A stretch of 53,548 nucleotides of DNA from Dehalococcoidales bacterium (GCA_016286345.1 JAEESL010000005.1:1-53548), one strand, 5' to 3'. Positions 9,943 to 20,352 are shown, numbered from the stretch's first letter. The notes: generated by a model not told the origin, from the letters alone. Numbers and translations: made by a program.

Positions 9943-10923
9943 ATGATATCTAAAATGAAATTCAAAGAAGCACATGATCTTGTAAAGGATGACCTGGACA
10001 GAGTTATCGATGGTTTCCATGAGATCATAGAAGAGAGAAGCGATTTCTCTGAAATGCAGAAAATGCTTGAGCAGATTCTTGTAGGTGGAAAGGTTCTCCG
10101 TCCTACACTTGTTTTTCTGACAGGCGGTATGCTGGGCGGAGATAAAGAGCTGCTGACCAAACAGGCTATTTCCTGTGAGACGATGCACATTGCAACTCTC
10201 GTTCATGATGATGCGATTGATTCTGCCGATCTCAGACGCGGAAGACCTACCATAAATTCTGTTTACGGAGTAGATCTTGCAGTGCTTCTTGGTGATTACC
10301 TGTTTGCTACTGCCGGGAAATATTCGGCAATGAATGACAATATCCGTACACTCAAGCTGTTTACAGAAACGCTGGCTATTATTGCCAAGGGAGAAATCAA
10401 GCAGGCATTTTCATCATATGTTATCAATCAGACGTATGATGAATATATTCAGAGAATGGCCGGGAAAACATCTGCACTATTCCAGTTATCGACAAAAAGT
10501 GCTGCTATTTTATCAAATGCTTCCGAAGATCAGATCAATAATATTGATAAGTTTGCGTATTATCTTGGTCTGGCATTTCAGATTGTAGACGATATATTGG
10601 ACTATACCGGTAGTGAATCAGATGTAGGCAAGCCTGTGGGTGCTGATCTCAGACAGGGCACACTTACTCTTCCGGCTTCCATGCTTATGGAAAGATATCC
10701 AGATGATAATCCTGTAATTGAGATATTCAATCACAGAGATGTGGAAGAGAATATTAAGAAAGCTGTTCAGATGGTCAGAGACTCTGACATCATCGAAAAG
10801 TGTTACGCAGAAGCTGAAAGATTTGTTAATAAAGCTTTGGAATATTTGTATAAGCTTCCTGATAATAAATACAGAGACGGACTTGAAGCGCTGTCACGCT
10901 ACGTCATAGAACGCCGTAAATAA
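9943..10923 (+). CDS. Polyprenyl (long-chain trans-isoprenyl) diphosphate synthase
   Basis: LVHDDAIDSADLRRGRPTIN (first Asp-rich motif), DDILDYTGSESDVGKPVGADLRQGTLTLPAS (second Asp-rich motif). Confidence 0.93.
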   Translation: MISKMKFKEAHDLVKDDLDRVIDGFHEIIEERSDFSEMQKMLEQILVGGKVLRPTLVFLTGGMLGGDKELLTKQAISCETMHIATLVHDDAIDSADLRRGRPTINSVYGVDLAVLLGDYLFATAGKYSAMNDNIRTLKLFTETLAIIAKGEIKQAFSSYVINQTYDEYIQRMAGKTSALFQLSTKSAAILSNASEDQINNIDKFAYYLGLAFQIVDDILDYTGSESDVGKPVGADLRQGTLTLPASMLMERYPDDNPVIEIFNHRDVEENIKKAVQMVRDSDIIEKCYAEAERFVNKALEYLYKLPDNKYRDGLEALSRYVIERRK

Positions 10924-10939
10924 AAACCATATATCAGTT

Positions 10940-10970
10940 AAAAAACCATGTGTCTCACACATGGTTTTTT
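10940..10970. terminator. Bidirectional intrinsic terminator
   Basis: Perfect 13-bp inverted repeat AAAAAACCATGTG-TCTCA-CACATGGTTTTTT between convergent genes. Confidence 0.85.
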
Positions 10971-10975
10971 AATAA

Positions 10976-12208
10976 TCAGCGGATATGTCCGTTTCCCTTG
11001 ATTATGTATTTGTATGTGCAAAGTTCCTGAAGCCCCATTGGTCCTCTGGCATGTAATTTCTGGGTTGAAATTCCCATTTCACAGCCAAGTCCGAATTCAC
11101 CGCCGTCTGTGAAACGTGTTGAAGCGTTCCAGTAAACTGCAGCGCTGTCAATCGTCTGCAGGAAAAGATCTGCGGTGTCTTTATTTTCAGTGACAATGGA
11201 TTCACTATGGTGGGTGCTGTGTTTCTCAATGAAACTGATTGCATCTTCCGCACTGTCAACGATGCCGACAGCCAGGATATAATCCAGATATTCAGTATAG
11301 AAATCCTTTTCACCTGCTGGTGTGCCTTCAATGATCTCTGCGGCTCTTTTATCCAGTCTGAGTTCCACTTCAGGTATTTCTTTCTTCAGCAGGGGAAGGA
11401 ACTGATCAGCTATATCTTTATGGACAAGGCATGTCTCGCATGCATTGCATACGCTGGGACGGCTTGTTTTGGCATTCCTGACGATTGATAATGCTTTTCC
11501 GATATCAGCTTCTTTATCTACATAAATGTGGCATATTCCTGTTCCGGTTTCTATACATGGAACAGTGGCATTCTCCACACATGCTCTTATCAAACCTGCT
11601 CCGCCCCGGGGAATGAGAAGATCTATTCTTCCATGTGCTTTCATAAGTTCATTGGCACTTTGTCTGCTTGTATCTTCAATAAGATTAATGGCATCAGTCG
11701 GAATATCGGCAATTTCCAGACCGTGTTTCATTGCTTTAACAATAGCGGCAGAGCTCTTCCATGCTTCTTTGCCGCTTCTCAGAATACATGCGCTTCCTGC
11801 TTTGATGGACAGGGCGGCAGAGTCTGAAGTCACATTGGGTCTGCTTTCATATATGATCGCAATTACTCCCATAGGAGCGGTCACTTTGTCTATTTCCAGT
11901 CCGTTCGGGCGGAACGTTCTTTTCAACAGTACATTGACCGGATCAGGCAGTTCTGCAACTTCCCTGATGCCGTTTGCCATTCCATTGATTCTGTCTTCGG
12001 TGAGACGAAGTCTGTCGATCATGACATCGCTTATGGTTCCTTTTGCATTTGCGATATCTTCTTCATTTGCTTTCAGGATGGAATGACGCTGTTCTATCAG
12101 TTCATCAGCGATAGCAATCAGAGCAGCATTTCTTTTACTGGATGATGCAAGTGCGACTGCATGTTTGGCCTGAACGGCTTTATTGATTATCTCATCAGTT
12201 GACTGCAT
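10976..12208 (-). CDS. proA: Glutamate-5-semialdehyde dehydrogenase (gamma-glutamyl phosphate reductase)
   Basis: [71 protein letters not shown]. Confidence 0.96.
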   Translation of the reverse strand: MQSTDEIINKAVQAKHAVALASSSKRNAALIAIADELIEQRHSILKANEEDIANAKGTISDVMIDRLRLTEDRINGMANGIREVAELPDPVNVLLKRTFRPNGLEIDKVTAPMGVIAIIYESRPNVTSDSAALSIKAGSACILRSGKEAWKSSAAIVKAMKHGLEIADIPTDAINLIEDTSRQSANELMKAHGRIDLLIPRGGAGLIRACVENATVPCIETGTGICHIYVDKEADIGKALSIVRNAKTSRPSVCNACETCLVHKDIADQFLPLLKKEIPEVELRLDKRAAEIIEGTPAGEKDFYTEYLDYILAVGIVDSAEDAISFIEKHSTHHSESIVTENKDTADLFLQTIDSAAVYWNASTRFTDGGEFGLGCEMGISTQKLHARGPMGLQELCTYKYIIKGNGHIR

Positions 12209-12990
12209 CAGTTTTTCCTTCCAAGAAACTTTGTTCCGGCTGGTTTGCCTTCAATAACATCATACAGAAGTTCAGGGTTATTGCCATTGATGATAACCAT
12301 ATCACATCCGGTTTTATTGACGATCTCAGCAGCCTTAAGCTTTGTTGTCATTCCGCCAGAACTGAGGTTGCTTCCTTTTCCGTGTGCAAGAGCCATTATT
12401 TCAGGAGTTACTTCTTCAACGACAGGAATGAGCTTTGCATTTTTATCTTCATGAGGATTGGATGTATATAAACCGTTTATATCTGAGAGAATGATCAGAA
12501 TATCAGCCTGAAGCAGACTGGACACAATTGCAGAAAGAGTGTCATTTTCTCCGATCGTAGTTTCCACTCCGATTTCGTCTGTTGATACGGCATCATTTTC
12601 ATTGATGATAGGGATGGCCTTAAGTTCAAGAAGCCGTGAAATACTGTTTTTAATATTTATGCTGCGCTTTTCATTATGGATGTCTTCACTTGTAAGCAGA
12701 ATCTGGGCGACATTGTGATTGAACTGGTTGAATAACTTGTCATATGTGTACATCAGCTCGACCTGACCGACTGCGGAAGCTGCCTGTTTGGTCGGCATAT
12801 CATCAGGACGTCCCGAAAGCATTAATTTGCCGACACCCATGCCGATAGAGCCGGATGAGACAAGAATCAGTTCGTGTCCGAAGTTTTTCAGATCGCTCAA
12901 TACCTTTACAAGATTTTCTGCACGTCTGATATTGAGCATGCCGGTTTGGTGCGTCAGTGTTGATGTTCCGATTTTAACAACTATACGCAT
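12208..12990 (-). CDS. proB: Glutamate 5-kinase
   Basis: [56 protein letters not shown]. Confidence 0.95.
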   Translation of the reverse strand: MRIVVKIGTSTLTHQTGMLNIRRAENLVKVLSDLKNFGHELILVSSGSIGMGVGKLMLSGRPDDMPTKQAASAVGQVELMYTYDKLFNQFNHNVAQILLTSEDIHNEKRSINIKNSISRLLELKAIPIINENDAVSTDEIGVETTIGENDTLSAIVSSLLQADILIILSDINGLYTSNPHEDKNAKLIPVVEEVTPEIMALAHGKGSNLSSGGMTTKLKAAEIVNKTGCDMVIINGNNPELLYDVIEGKPAGTKFLGRKN

Positions 12991-12994
12991 ACAT

Positions 12995-13798
12995 TTATCC
13001 TTTCAGTTCAATCGTTTTGTTATATGAAGCAATCACTGCTTCCATACATGCAGAACGGAACTTTCTGTTCTCCAAAGCTCTGACGCCCTGTATTGTTGTT
13101 CCGCCAGGGGAGCATACTTTATCCTTCATTACTTCAGGGTGTTCCTTTGACTGGATATACATTGAGCCGACACCCTGTATCGTCTGTGCCGCATATAAAA
13201 GGGCCTTGTCTCTTGGAAGTCCGCATGCAACTCCGCCGTCTGCAATGGATTCGATCATCATTGCGACAAAGGCAGGACCACATCCCGAGACTGCACTGGC
13301 AGCATCGATTTTGTCTTCAGGAATTTCATCGATGATACCGCCTTTATCAAGAAGTTTTCTGAATGAATTGGTTTCTTCCTCTGCAGTGCCTTTATTACAC
13401 ATCAGTATCATTCCCTGTCCGATTGAAACCGGAGTATTCGGCATTATTCGGATGATGGGGTATTTGCCTGATGCCATCTTCAGTATCGTATCCATTGAGA
13501 GGCCTGCGGCCATACTGACAAGAACAAATCGGTCTGTTCGTTTTTTCAGATCGGGAGCAATCGATTTCAGCATGTCTGCCATGACCTGCGGTTTGACCGC
13601 AAGAAATATGAGATCACATTCGGCAGCGATCTTTTTATTGGTGGAACTTTTGCAGCCGTATTTTTCAACAAAATCCTTTGTTTTATCTTTGTCCGGGTCG
13701 GCAAGACATACCTTTTTGCCGTATCCGTTTTCGCAGACAGCCTTTGCAATAGCGCTGCCCATATTCCCGCATCCAATGAAACCGATTTTGTTAAACAT
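12995..13798 (-). CDS. proC: Pyrroline-5-carboxylate reductase
   Basis: IGFIGCGNMGSAIAKAV, VKPQVM, RIMPNTPVSIGQGM, VSGCGPAFVAMMIESIADGGVACGLPRD, SPGGTTIQGVRALE. Confidence 0.96.
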   Translation of the reverse strand: MFNKIGFIGCGNMGSAIAKAVCENGYGKKVCLADPDKDKTKDFVEKYGCKSSTNKKIAAECDLIFLAVKPQVMADMLKSIAPDLKKRTDRFVLVSMAAGLSMDTILKMASGKYPIIRIMPNTPVSIGQGMILMCNKGTAEEETNSFRKLLDKGGIIDEIPEDKIDAASAVSGCGPAFVAMMIESIADGGVACGLPRDKALLYAAQTIQGVGSMYIQSKEHPEVMKDKVCSPGGTTIQGVRALENRKFRSACMEAVIASYNKTIELKG

Positions 13799-13860
13799 TT
13801 AATTTGCTCCTCATCTGTATTATGCCGATTATAGCATTCTTTAGACTGTAATAATTAAAA

Positions 13861-13891
13861 AAGGTGTATCACATTCGCATGATACACCTTT
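13861..13891 (-). terminator. Intrinsic terminator downstream of ftsH
   Basis: Inverted repeat AAGGTGTATC...GATACACCTT followed by a T-tract when read on the minus strand. Confidence 0.8.
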
Positions 13892-13913
13892 AATAGCAAT
13901 CAATTATATTTGG

Positions 13914-15848
13914 TTAAAGACCATTCTCTGATTCTTTAGGTTCATCATCAGCGGTTACACCGGCAGGCTGATCATCAGCAACCGGTTCAGCAGGAGTTTC
14001 ATCTGGCTGTGTAGTGGTTCCTGCAATTTCTGCGTCAATTTCCTTCATGGTTTCAGGAACAGGTGCACCGAGAACTCTGTAAAGATCTTCACCTTCAAGT
14101 GTTTCGTATTCAAGAAGTCCGTTTGCCAGTCGGTCAAGCATATCACGGTTTTCCAGCATCAGCTTTTTACCATTTTCATAACATTCGGTGATAATTCGGT
14201 TGACTTCTTTGTCGATAAGGTTGGCTGTATCTTCGGCATAGTCCTTCTGTTCAGTGATTTCTCTGCCGAGGAATACAGTATCTTCTCTGTTTCCGAATGA
14301 TCGGGGACCGAGGAGTTTGCTCATACCGTATTCTTTGACCATTGAAACAGCAATGTTGGTTGCCTGTTTGATATCGGAAGAAGCACCTGTCGAAAGCTGA
14401 TTGAAGACGATTTCTTCAGCAAGTCTTCCGCCCATTGCCATGGTGATGGTATCCAGCAGCTGTTCACTGGTGTTGATATCTTTATCTTCAGAAAGGGGTT
14501 TGGTATAACCAAGAGCCATACCTCTGGGGATGATGGTAACTTTTCTGGGAGGATCAGCATGAGGAAGAAGATGTGCAAGAATAGCATGTCCTGCTTCATG
14601 ATAAGCGGTGACTTTCTTTTCTTTTTCATCAAGCTTATGGCTTCTTCTCTCAGGACCGAACATTACACGGTCGATCGATTCTTCGATTTCTGCCATGCCG
14701 ATCTTTTCCTTATTTCTTCTTGCAGCAAGTATGGCAGATTCATTGAGAAGGTTCTCGAGATCCGCACCTGAGAAACCGGAAGTAAGTTTGGCAATGACTG
14801 AATATTTAATATCGCTTTCAAAAGGTTTATTTTTGGCATGGACCTTAAGAATGGCCTCTCGGCCTTTAACATCAGGACGGGTGAGAACGATACGTCGGTC
14901 AAATCGTCCCGGTCTGAGAAGGGCAGGGTCAAGAATGTCAGGTCTGTTAGTCGCAGCCATTACGATAATGCTCTGGTCTGTTTCAAAACCATCCATTTCA
15001 ACCAGGATCTGGTTTAATGTCTGTTCTCTTTCATCATGTCCGCCGCCGAGACCTGTGCCTCGCTGTCGTCCTACTGCATCGATTTCATCAATGAAAATAA
15101 TGCAGGGTGCAGCCTTTTTGGCTTCGTTAAAGAGGTCTCTAACACGGCTGGCACCGACACCGACAAACATTTCGACGAACTCAGAACCTGAGATGGCAAA
15201 GAACGGAACACCTGCTTCGCCGGCGACAGCTTTGGCGACCAGTGTTTTACCTGTTCCCGGAGGACCGATAAGAAGTACTCCACGGGGAATCTTTGCACCC
15301 ATTTTCTGGAACTTGGTTCGGTCTTTGAGGAATTCTACGATTTCAGTAAGATCCTGCTTGGCTTCTTCTATGCCTGCAACATCTGCGAATGTAACAACTT
15401 TGTCTGAGTCAGAAAGCTGTTTTGTTCTCATCTTTCCGAATGAGATTGCCTGATTATTTGATTTCGATGCCTGTCTGAACATCCAGAAAATAAACAGACC
15501 AAACAGAATATAAGGCAGGAAACTGATCAGCAGTACGCCGATTGAAGAAGAAGTATCTGCAATTTTTACATTAACGCCATCAAGTTCAAGCCCTTCAATT
15601 TCATAGATTGAAACACCGTTTTCCTTGACGCTTTTGTATGTTTTTCCATCTTTAGCAGTAATGATTAATTTGACATCTTCTACTTCAATCTTCTCGATCT
15701 GTCCTTCCTGGGACATTGCTATAACTTCAGATAAGGGAACGTCGGCAGGCTTGTTGCCTTTGTTCAATCCGATAGATTGCAGAAGAACAACTGCTACTGC
15801 TATTAACAGCAGATAGATGATAATACTTTTTTTCCAGTCTATCTTCAT
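13914..15848 (-). CDS. ftsH: ATP-dependent zinc metalloprotease FtsH
   Basis: AAA+ module [26 protein letters not shown] region [25 protein letters not shown] protease motif, two N-terminal TM segments. Confidence 0.98.
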   Translation of the reverse strand: MKIDWKKSIIIYLLLIAVAVVLLQSIGLNKGNKPADVPLSEVIAMSQEGQIEKIEVEDVKLIITAKDGKTYKSVKENGVSIYEIEGLELDGVNVKIADTSSSIGVLLISFLPYILFGLFIFWMFRQASKSNNQAISFGKMRTKQLSDSDKVVTFADVAGIEEAKQDLTEIVEFLKDRTKFQKMGAKIPRGVLLIGPPGTGKTLVAKAVAGEAGVPFFAISGSEFVEMFVGVGASRVRDLFNEAKKAAPCIIFIDEIDAVGRQRGTGLGGGHDEREQTLNQILVEMDGFETDQSIIVMAATNRPDILDPALLRPGRFDRRIVLTRPDVKGREAILKVHAKNKPFESDIKYSVIAKLTSGFSGADLENLLNESAILAARRNKEKIGMAEIEESIDRVMFGPERRSHKLDEKEKKVTAYHEAGHAILAHLLPHADPPRKVTIIPRGMALGYTKPLSEDKDINTSEQLLDTITMAMGGRLAEEIVFNQLSTGASSDIKQATNIAVSMVKEYGMSKLLGPRSFGNREDTVFLGREITEQKDYAEDTANLIDKEVNRIITECYENGKKLMLENRDMLDRLANGLLEYETLEGEDLYRVLGAPVPETMKEIDAEIAGTTTQPDETPAEPVADDQPAGVTADDEPKESENGL

Positions 15849-15938
15849 ATGAACCTTTCTAATAATATATCTACAATAAATATAACATAGCTTTTACGCA
15901 TGTCAGTGTAAATAGATATTATACCTGAAAACTACATT

Positions 15939-16793
15939 TTAATGCATTGAACTGTTGTAGATGCTCTGAAGCAGCAGCGCATCCTCTTCACGGATCGGGC
16001 TTTCGCAGATTATTTTCCCTTCCAGTTTGTTGTCGGCCCATGCCTGAATGACTTCTTCATACCTTAAATCTGATTCACGCAGAGGAAGGTGGTTCAGTTC
16101 GCCTTTCGGTCCGTAATTGATTCCAGACATATGGAAATGAACATTCTTCGTTCCTTTGTCGCCGAGCCTGTCATGAAGATCTTTCAGCAGCTTATCGAAT
16201 TCTTCATAGCTGTTGAATTTTCCATAACGGGCATGCCAGTGTGCAAAATCAATACATATATTGATCCTGGGATCTTCCAGTGCGAGAGAAGTGAGTTCAT
16301 CAAATGTTCCGAACTGTGAGATTTTACCTGAAACTTCAGGTCTGATCGTTATGGGATTGTTCTCTTCATCAAGCTTGTCCTGAATGAACTTAATCTGTTC
16401 CCTGATCTTCGAATAAACATCCTTTGGGTCCTGTTCAAGATAGTATCCGGCATGAAAAACGACTGTATCCGCACCGCACAGATTGGCTATCTTTGCAGAA
16501 CTGAGGATATATTTCTGTGACATTACAACTTTCTGGTCTTCCTTGGCATTGAGATTGATATAGTAGGGTGCATGACAGCTTAATCTGACATGGTTTTCCT
16601 CTGCTGTTTTCCTTACAGCAGGGGCATCAGCTTCCTTGATGTATACCCCATGGACGAAAGCCAGTTCCATACAGCCGAGACCAAGCTCTGCCACACGTTT
16701 TATACCGCTGAGTGTGCTTTCGTTTGGCATCTTGCTTGATTCATTCACTGCCGTGGATGCAGGAATACCGGATGTTCCAAATAGTAATGACAT
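15939..16793 (-). CDS. nfo: Endonuclease IV-like TIM-barrel protein (AP endonuclease family 2)
   Basis: LLFGTSGIPASTAV, LSCHAPYYINLNA, VVFHAGYY, ICIDFAHWHARYG, NVHFHMSGINYG match metal-ligand motifs of the Nfo family. Confidence 0.82.
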   Translation of the reverse strand: MSLLFGTSGIPASTAVNESSKMPNESTLSGIKRVAELGLGCMELAFVHGVYIKEADAPAVRKTAEENHVRLSCHAPYYINLNAKEDQKVVMSQKYILSSAKIANLCGADTVVFHAGYYLEQDPKDVYSKIREQIKFIQDKLDEENNPITIRPEVSGKISQFGTFDELTSLALEDPRINICIDFAHWHARYGKFNSYEEFDKLLKDLHDRLGDKGTKNVHFHMSGINYGPKGELNHLPLRESDLRYEEVIQAWADNKLEGKIICESPIREEDALLLQSIYNSSMH

Positions 16794-16853
16794 AGCGAAA
16801 GTATACCATTTTAAAGTGATGTATAATAAATAAAAACTATTGAGGTAAATACA

Positions 16854-17198
16854 CTGGATACTTTAGAAAAAGCAAAACGGATCGCAGCCATTGCAAGTGA
16901 TAAAATCTGCAATGACATCATTGTCATGGATACCGGATCAATCGGTGCTTTTGCCGCTTATTTCGTAATCTGCAGCACTGAATCAGAAAGACAGACCGAT
17001 GCTGTAGCTGAAGAAGTGATTCAGCTTTTAAAGAAAGAAAATGAATATCCTCTTCACAAGGAAGGGGAGAATTCCTCCGGCTGGGTCATTGTTGACTATG
17101 GTGATGTGGTATTCCACATCTTTTCAGCAGAGGAAAGAAAAAAATATTCATTGGAAGATGTCTGGAAATCCGCAAAAATCATACTTCAAATGGGTTAG
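16854..17198 (+). CDS. rsfS: Ribosome silencing factor RsfS (Iojap/DUF143), probable CTG start
   Basis: In-frame extension of the ORF annotated at 16926: (M)DTLEKAKRIAAIASDKICNDIIVMDTGSIGAFAAYFVICSTESERQTDAVAEEV...SGWVIVDYGDVVFHIFS. SD GAGG lies 8 nt before CTG. No in-frame ATG/GTG/TTG between the upstream stop (16827) and 16926. Confidence 0.85.
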   Translation: MDTLEKAKRIAAIASDKICNDIIVMDTGSIGAFAAYFVICSTESERQTDAVAEEVIQLLKKENEYPLHKEGENSSGWVIVDYGDVVFHIFSAEERKKYSLEDVWKSAKIILQMG

Positions 17199-17212
17199 CT
17201 GGCCTAGAAAAA

Positions 17213-17242
17213 ATAACACCAAGTGAATCCACTTGGTGTTAT
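17213..17242. terminator. Intrinsic terminator
   Basis: Perfect 13-bp inverted repeat ATAACACCAAGTG-AATC-CACTTGGTGTTAT; T-rich tail on the minus strand. Confidence 0.8.
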
Positions 17243-17270
17243 CGTTATGAGCTTTATAAATACTTAAAGA

Positions 17271-17408
17271 TTATTCTTCTGATTTTCGCTTTTTTCTGAT
17301 TACTTCAACTTCAGGTGCCGGTTCTGAAAATTCACCAATTGAAGCTGGTTTGATCGAGCCCTTCTTTGGCTTTTTGGCTTCTTTGCCGCCTTTATCTCTA
17401 CTTCCCAT
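17271..17408 (-). CDS. Small basic conserved-looking protein (45 aa), absent from the supplied ORF track
   Basis: Minus-strand ORF MGSRDKGGKEAKKPKKGSIKPASIGEFSEPAPEVEVIRKKRKSEE*; SD GAGGAG upstream of ATG; own downstream terminator. Confidence 0.75.
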   Translation of the reverse strand: MGSRDKGGKEAKKPKKGSIKPASIGEFSEPAPEVEVIRKKRKSEE

Positions 17409-17470
17409 AATTATTTCTCCTCTAGTATGTAGATATTAGAATTTTAACAACCTGTTTCATACAAGTAAAG

Positions 17471-18154
17471 TTAACTGAAGCTATTCAATGCGTCTTTTGC
17501 AGCTGCAATTTCTGCTGCTTTTTTACTGTGACCGGTTCCCTGCCCGAGTATATTGTCATTAGCTTTGACTACGGCAGTAAATGTGCGGTCATGTACAGGC
17601 CCGACCTCATTGATGATCGAATATGAAGGCGTTACCTTAAGACGGAGCTGGATAAGTTCCTGCAGCTCGGATTTATAATCGGTTTCTTTCTGGGCTCTCT
17701 CCTGAGTTGCCATTTCATCTGCAAAACAGTTTTCCAATACCTTGAAAATTACATCCCATCCGAAATCAAGATAAACAGCAGCTATAACAGCTTCCATTGC
17801 CCCTGCCAGATTTCTGGCATTGGATCGTCCTCCGCAGTTCTCTTCGCCTTTTCCCATTATAAGAAGTTCATCTATATGAAAGTGTTTGGCGAGGTCAGCC
17901 AGAGTGCTTCTTCTGACCAGTATACTTCTGATTTGTGTAAGAACTCCTTCATCAACGATATCATATTTTTTGAAAAGAACGTCTGCCAGAACGGCTCCCA
18001 GAATGGCATCTCCGAGAAATTCGAGACGTTCATTTGATTTGGTTCGTGCCGTTTCATTCAGACATGAACTGTGTGTAAGAGCCTCTTCTATATTTGTGTG
18101 GTCTTTGAATGTCAGACCGATTGTTTCTTCAAGTTTGGAAATATCTATACTCAA
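17471..18154 (-). CDS. rnc: Ribonuclease III (TTG start)
   Basis: NERLEFLGDAILGAVLADVLF signature, C-terminal dsRBD (DYKSELQELIQ...GTGHSKKAAEIAAAKDAL). Confidence 0.95.
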   Translation of the reverse strand: MSIDISKLEETIGLTFKDHTNIEEALTHSSCLNETARTKSNERLEFLGDAILGAVLADVLFKKYDIVDEGVLTQIRSILVRRSTLADLAKHFHIDELLIMGKGEENCGGRSNARNLAGAMEAVIAAVYLDFGWDVIFKVLENCFADEMATQERAQKETDYKSELQELIQLRLKVTPSYSIINEVGPVHDRTFTAVVKANDNILGQGTGHSKKAAEIAAAKDALNSFS

Positions 18155-18213
18155 TTTAACCTTCTTCTGATTTGCGCCATTTTTCTTTCAGTGATATATT
18201 AATATTATCACAT

Positions 18214-18287
18214 TGGAAATTCGTCTAGCGGTAGGACAACAGACTCTGGATCTGTATACCCAGGTTCGAATCCTGGATTTCCAGCCA
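18214..18287 (+). tRNA. tRNA-Gln (anticodon CTG), CCA encoded
   Basis: Cloverleaf: acceptor TGGAAAT/ATTTCCA, anticodon stem ACAGA/TCTGT with loop CTCTGGA, T-loop GGTTCGAATCC, terminal CCA. Confidence 0.93.
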
Positions 18288-18455
18288 TTAACTTCCAATC
18301 TGAACCACTTTTTCGTTTAGTGTTGTAAAAGATTTTTATTTCCCTTTCTGTACGTGTATTTAAATCGACTTAATTATTCCATTCGGTGTAGAATATACAA
18401 ACATTATCTAATTAAACGTTCGCTGGTAGTGCCAGTGAGGAGTGAAAGGAAAAAA

Positions 18456-20249
18456 ATGATCGAAGAACAATATCTTCCAATGTATCGTCACAGTCTTGCT
18501 CATATTCTTGCCAAGGCAGTTATCAAATTCTACGGAGATGAAAAGATTCAGATCGCGATCGGACCTCAGATCGACAATGGTTTCTACTATGATTTCGGTC
18601 TTCCCCACGCAATAACTGAAGCGGATTTCCCCGCAATTGAAAAACTGATGAATGAAGCCATCAAAAAAGGTGATGATTTCGTCCGACAGGAAGTTACCAA
18701 AAAAGAAGCACTTGAAATCTTTGCAGATCAGAAATATAAAGTTGAACTCATTAATGACCTGCCTGAAGGTGAAACAATCACAATTTATAAGACCGGTGAT
18801 TTTGTGGATCTCTGCCGCGGACCTCATGTATCAAACACAAAGGATCTTCAGTCTGCAGCATTTAAAATTGCATCAACATCATCAGCATACTGGCGTGGTG
18901 ATGAACACAATGACGTCCTCCAAAGAGTTTATGTTTATGCATATCCTTCCAAGGGCGAACTGAAAGAATATCTTGATTTCCTGGCAGAAGCCAAAGCCCG
19001 AGATCACAAGGTACTCGGTCCCCAGCTTGATCTTTTCTTCTTTGACCAGAATGCACCCGGTATGCCTTACTGGTTGCCTAATGGTCTGAGAATGCTCAAT
19101 ACCATTCTTCAATACTGGAGAGAAGAACACGAAACTCTCGGATATCATGAAGTTGCAACTCCATTGCTGAACAAGAATGCATTATGGGTCACTTCAGGCC
19201 ACTGGGATCATTATCGAAACGGTATGTTTGTCATGGAAGACAAAGATGATGATTCCATCTGGGGTCTTAAACCTATGAACTGTCCTAACTCTGTAGTTAT
19301 CTACAAACGAAAACGACACAGCTATAAGGAATTCCCTCTCAGATATTCAGACAGTGATGTTCTTCACAGAAAAGAAAAATCCGGTGAACTTAATGGTCTT
19401 CTCCGAGTTCAGATGTTCCGACAGGATGACTCGCATAACTATGTGACCGAAGATCAGATTGCAGAAGAAGTAAATAATATTCTTGATATTGCCGACAGAT
19501 TCTATGGCATCTTCGGCCTTACTTACAGACCTGAATTGTCTACCCGACCTGATGATTTCATGGGCGAGATATCTCTCTGGGACAGAGCTGAAGCAGAACT
19601 TAAAGCCATCCTGGACAAGAGATACGGTAAAGATGGATACGATATTAACGAAGGTGATGGCGCTTTCTACGGTCCTAAAATCGATATCATTATGAAGGAT
19701 TGCCTTGGCAGACAATGGCAGATGGGTACCGTACAGCTGGACTTCCAGCTTCCGAGAAACTTTGGTATCGTCTATGTTGCAGCTGACAATACAGAAAAGA
19801 TTCCTGTCATCATTCACAGAGTTATCTATGGTTCCCTCGAAAGATTCATGGGTATCCTTATTGAACAGTTCAAGGGTTCATTCCCATTCTGGCTTGCTCC
19901 TACGCAGGTTGGTATTGTCCCAATCCGTGAAGAACACAATGAATATGCCAGGGAAGTAGCAAAAGTTCTCCGAAAGAATAGCATTCACATCGAACTTGAT
20001 ACTTCCGATACCCATATGAACAATAAGATCAAGAATTACAAGCACTATAAAGTGCCTTATGTAGTCGTTATCGGTAATGAAGAAGTTGAAAACAAAACTG
20101 TTTCAATCAACCTCCGAGACGGCAGACAGGTACACGGTATAAAGATCGCTGACTTTGTAAAAATGTGCAATTACATGAACAGAGTAAAGTGTCTTGATTT
20201 GATTGCCGGTGTGGATGAAGTCATCCCTGAAACAGATTGTTGTTGCTAA
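18456..20249 (+). CDS. thrS: Threonyl-tRNA synthetase, apparently lacking the TGS domain
   Basis: Starts MIEEQYLPMYRHSLAHILAKAV (editing-domain HxxxH) after SD AAAGGA; class II motifs and C-terminal anticodon-binding domain (APTQVGIVPI). Confidence 0.95.
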   Translation: MIEEQYLPMYRHSLAHILAKAVIKFYGDEKIQIAIGPQIDNGFYYDFGLPHAITEADFPAIEKLMNEAIKKGDDFVRQEVTKKEALEIFADQKYKVELINDLPEGETITIYKTGDFVDLCRGPHVSNTKDLQSAAFKIASTSSAYWRGDEHNDVLQRVYVYAYPSKGELKEYLDFLAEAKARDHKVLGPQLDLFFFDQNAPGMPYWLPNGLRMLNTILQYWREEHETLGYHEVATPLLNKNALWVTSGHWDHYRNGMFVMEDKDDDSIWGLKPMNCPNSVVIYKRKRHSYKEFPLRYSDSDVLHRKEKSGELNGLLRVQMFRQDDSHNYVTEDQIAEEVNNILDIADRFYGIFGLTYRPELSTRPDDFMGEISLWDRAEAELKAILDKRYGKDGYDINEGDGAFYGPKIDIIMKDCLGRQWQMGTVQLDFQLPRNFGIVYVAADNTEKIPVIIHRVIYGSLERFMGILIEQFKGSFPFWLAPTQVGIVPIREEHNEYAREVAKVLRKNSIHIELDTSDTHMNNKIKNYKHYKVPYVVVIGNEEVENKTVSINLRDGRQVHGIKIADFVKMCNYMNRVKCLDLIAGVDEVIPETDCCC

Positions 20250-20274
20250 TCTGCATTATAAACAAGAAAGATAT

Positions 20275-20303
20275 AACGGACACTCCATGAGTGTCCGTTT
20301 TTC
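20275..20303 (+). terminator. Intrinsic terminator after thrS
   Basis: AACGGACACT-CCATG-AGTGTCCGTT followed by TTTTC. Confidence 0.85.
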
Positions 20304-20352
20304 TATCATTTGGTCTACAATATACAAGTATAGAATTTTTAGGGGTTGAAGA

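Noticed and set aside
11526-12086. 186-aa plus-strand ORF
   Set aside because: Antisense to proA.
13017-13802. 261-aa plus-strand ORF
   Set aside because: Antisense to proC, which has unambiguous motifs.
14608-15453. 281-aa plus-strand ORF
   Set aside because: Antisense to ftsH; low-complexity Ser/Arg-rich translation typical of the complementary frame.
18288-18455. T-box leader upstream of thrS
   Set aside because: No T-box consensus (AGGGTGGnACCGCG) or specifier-loop architecture visible.
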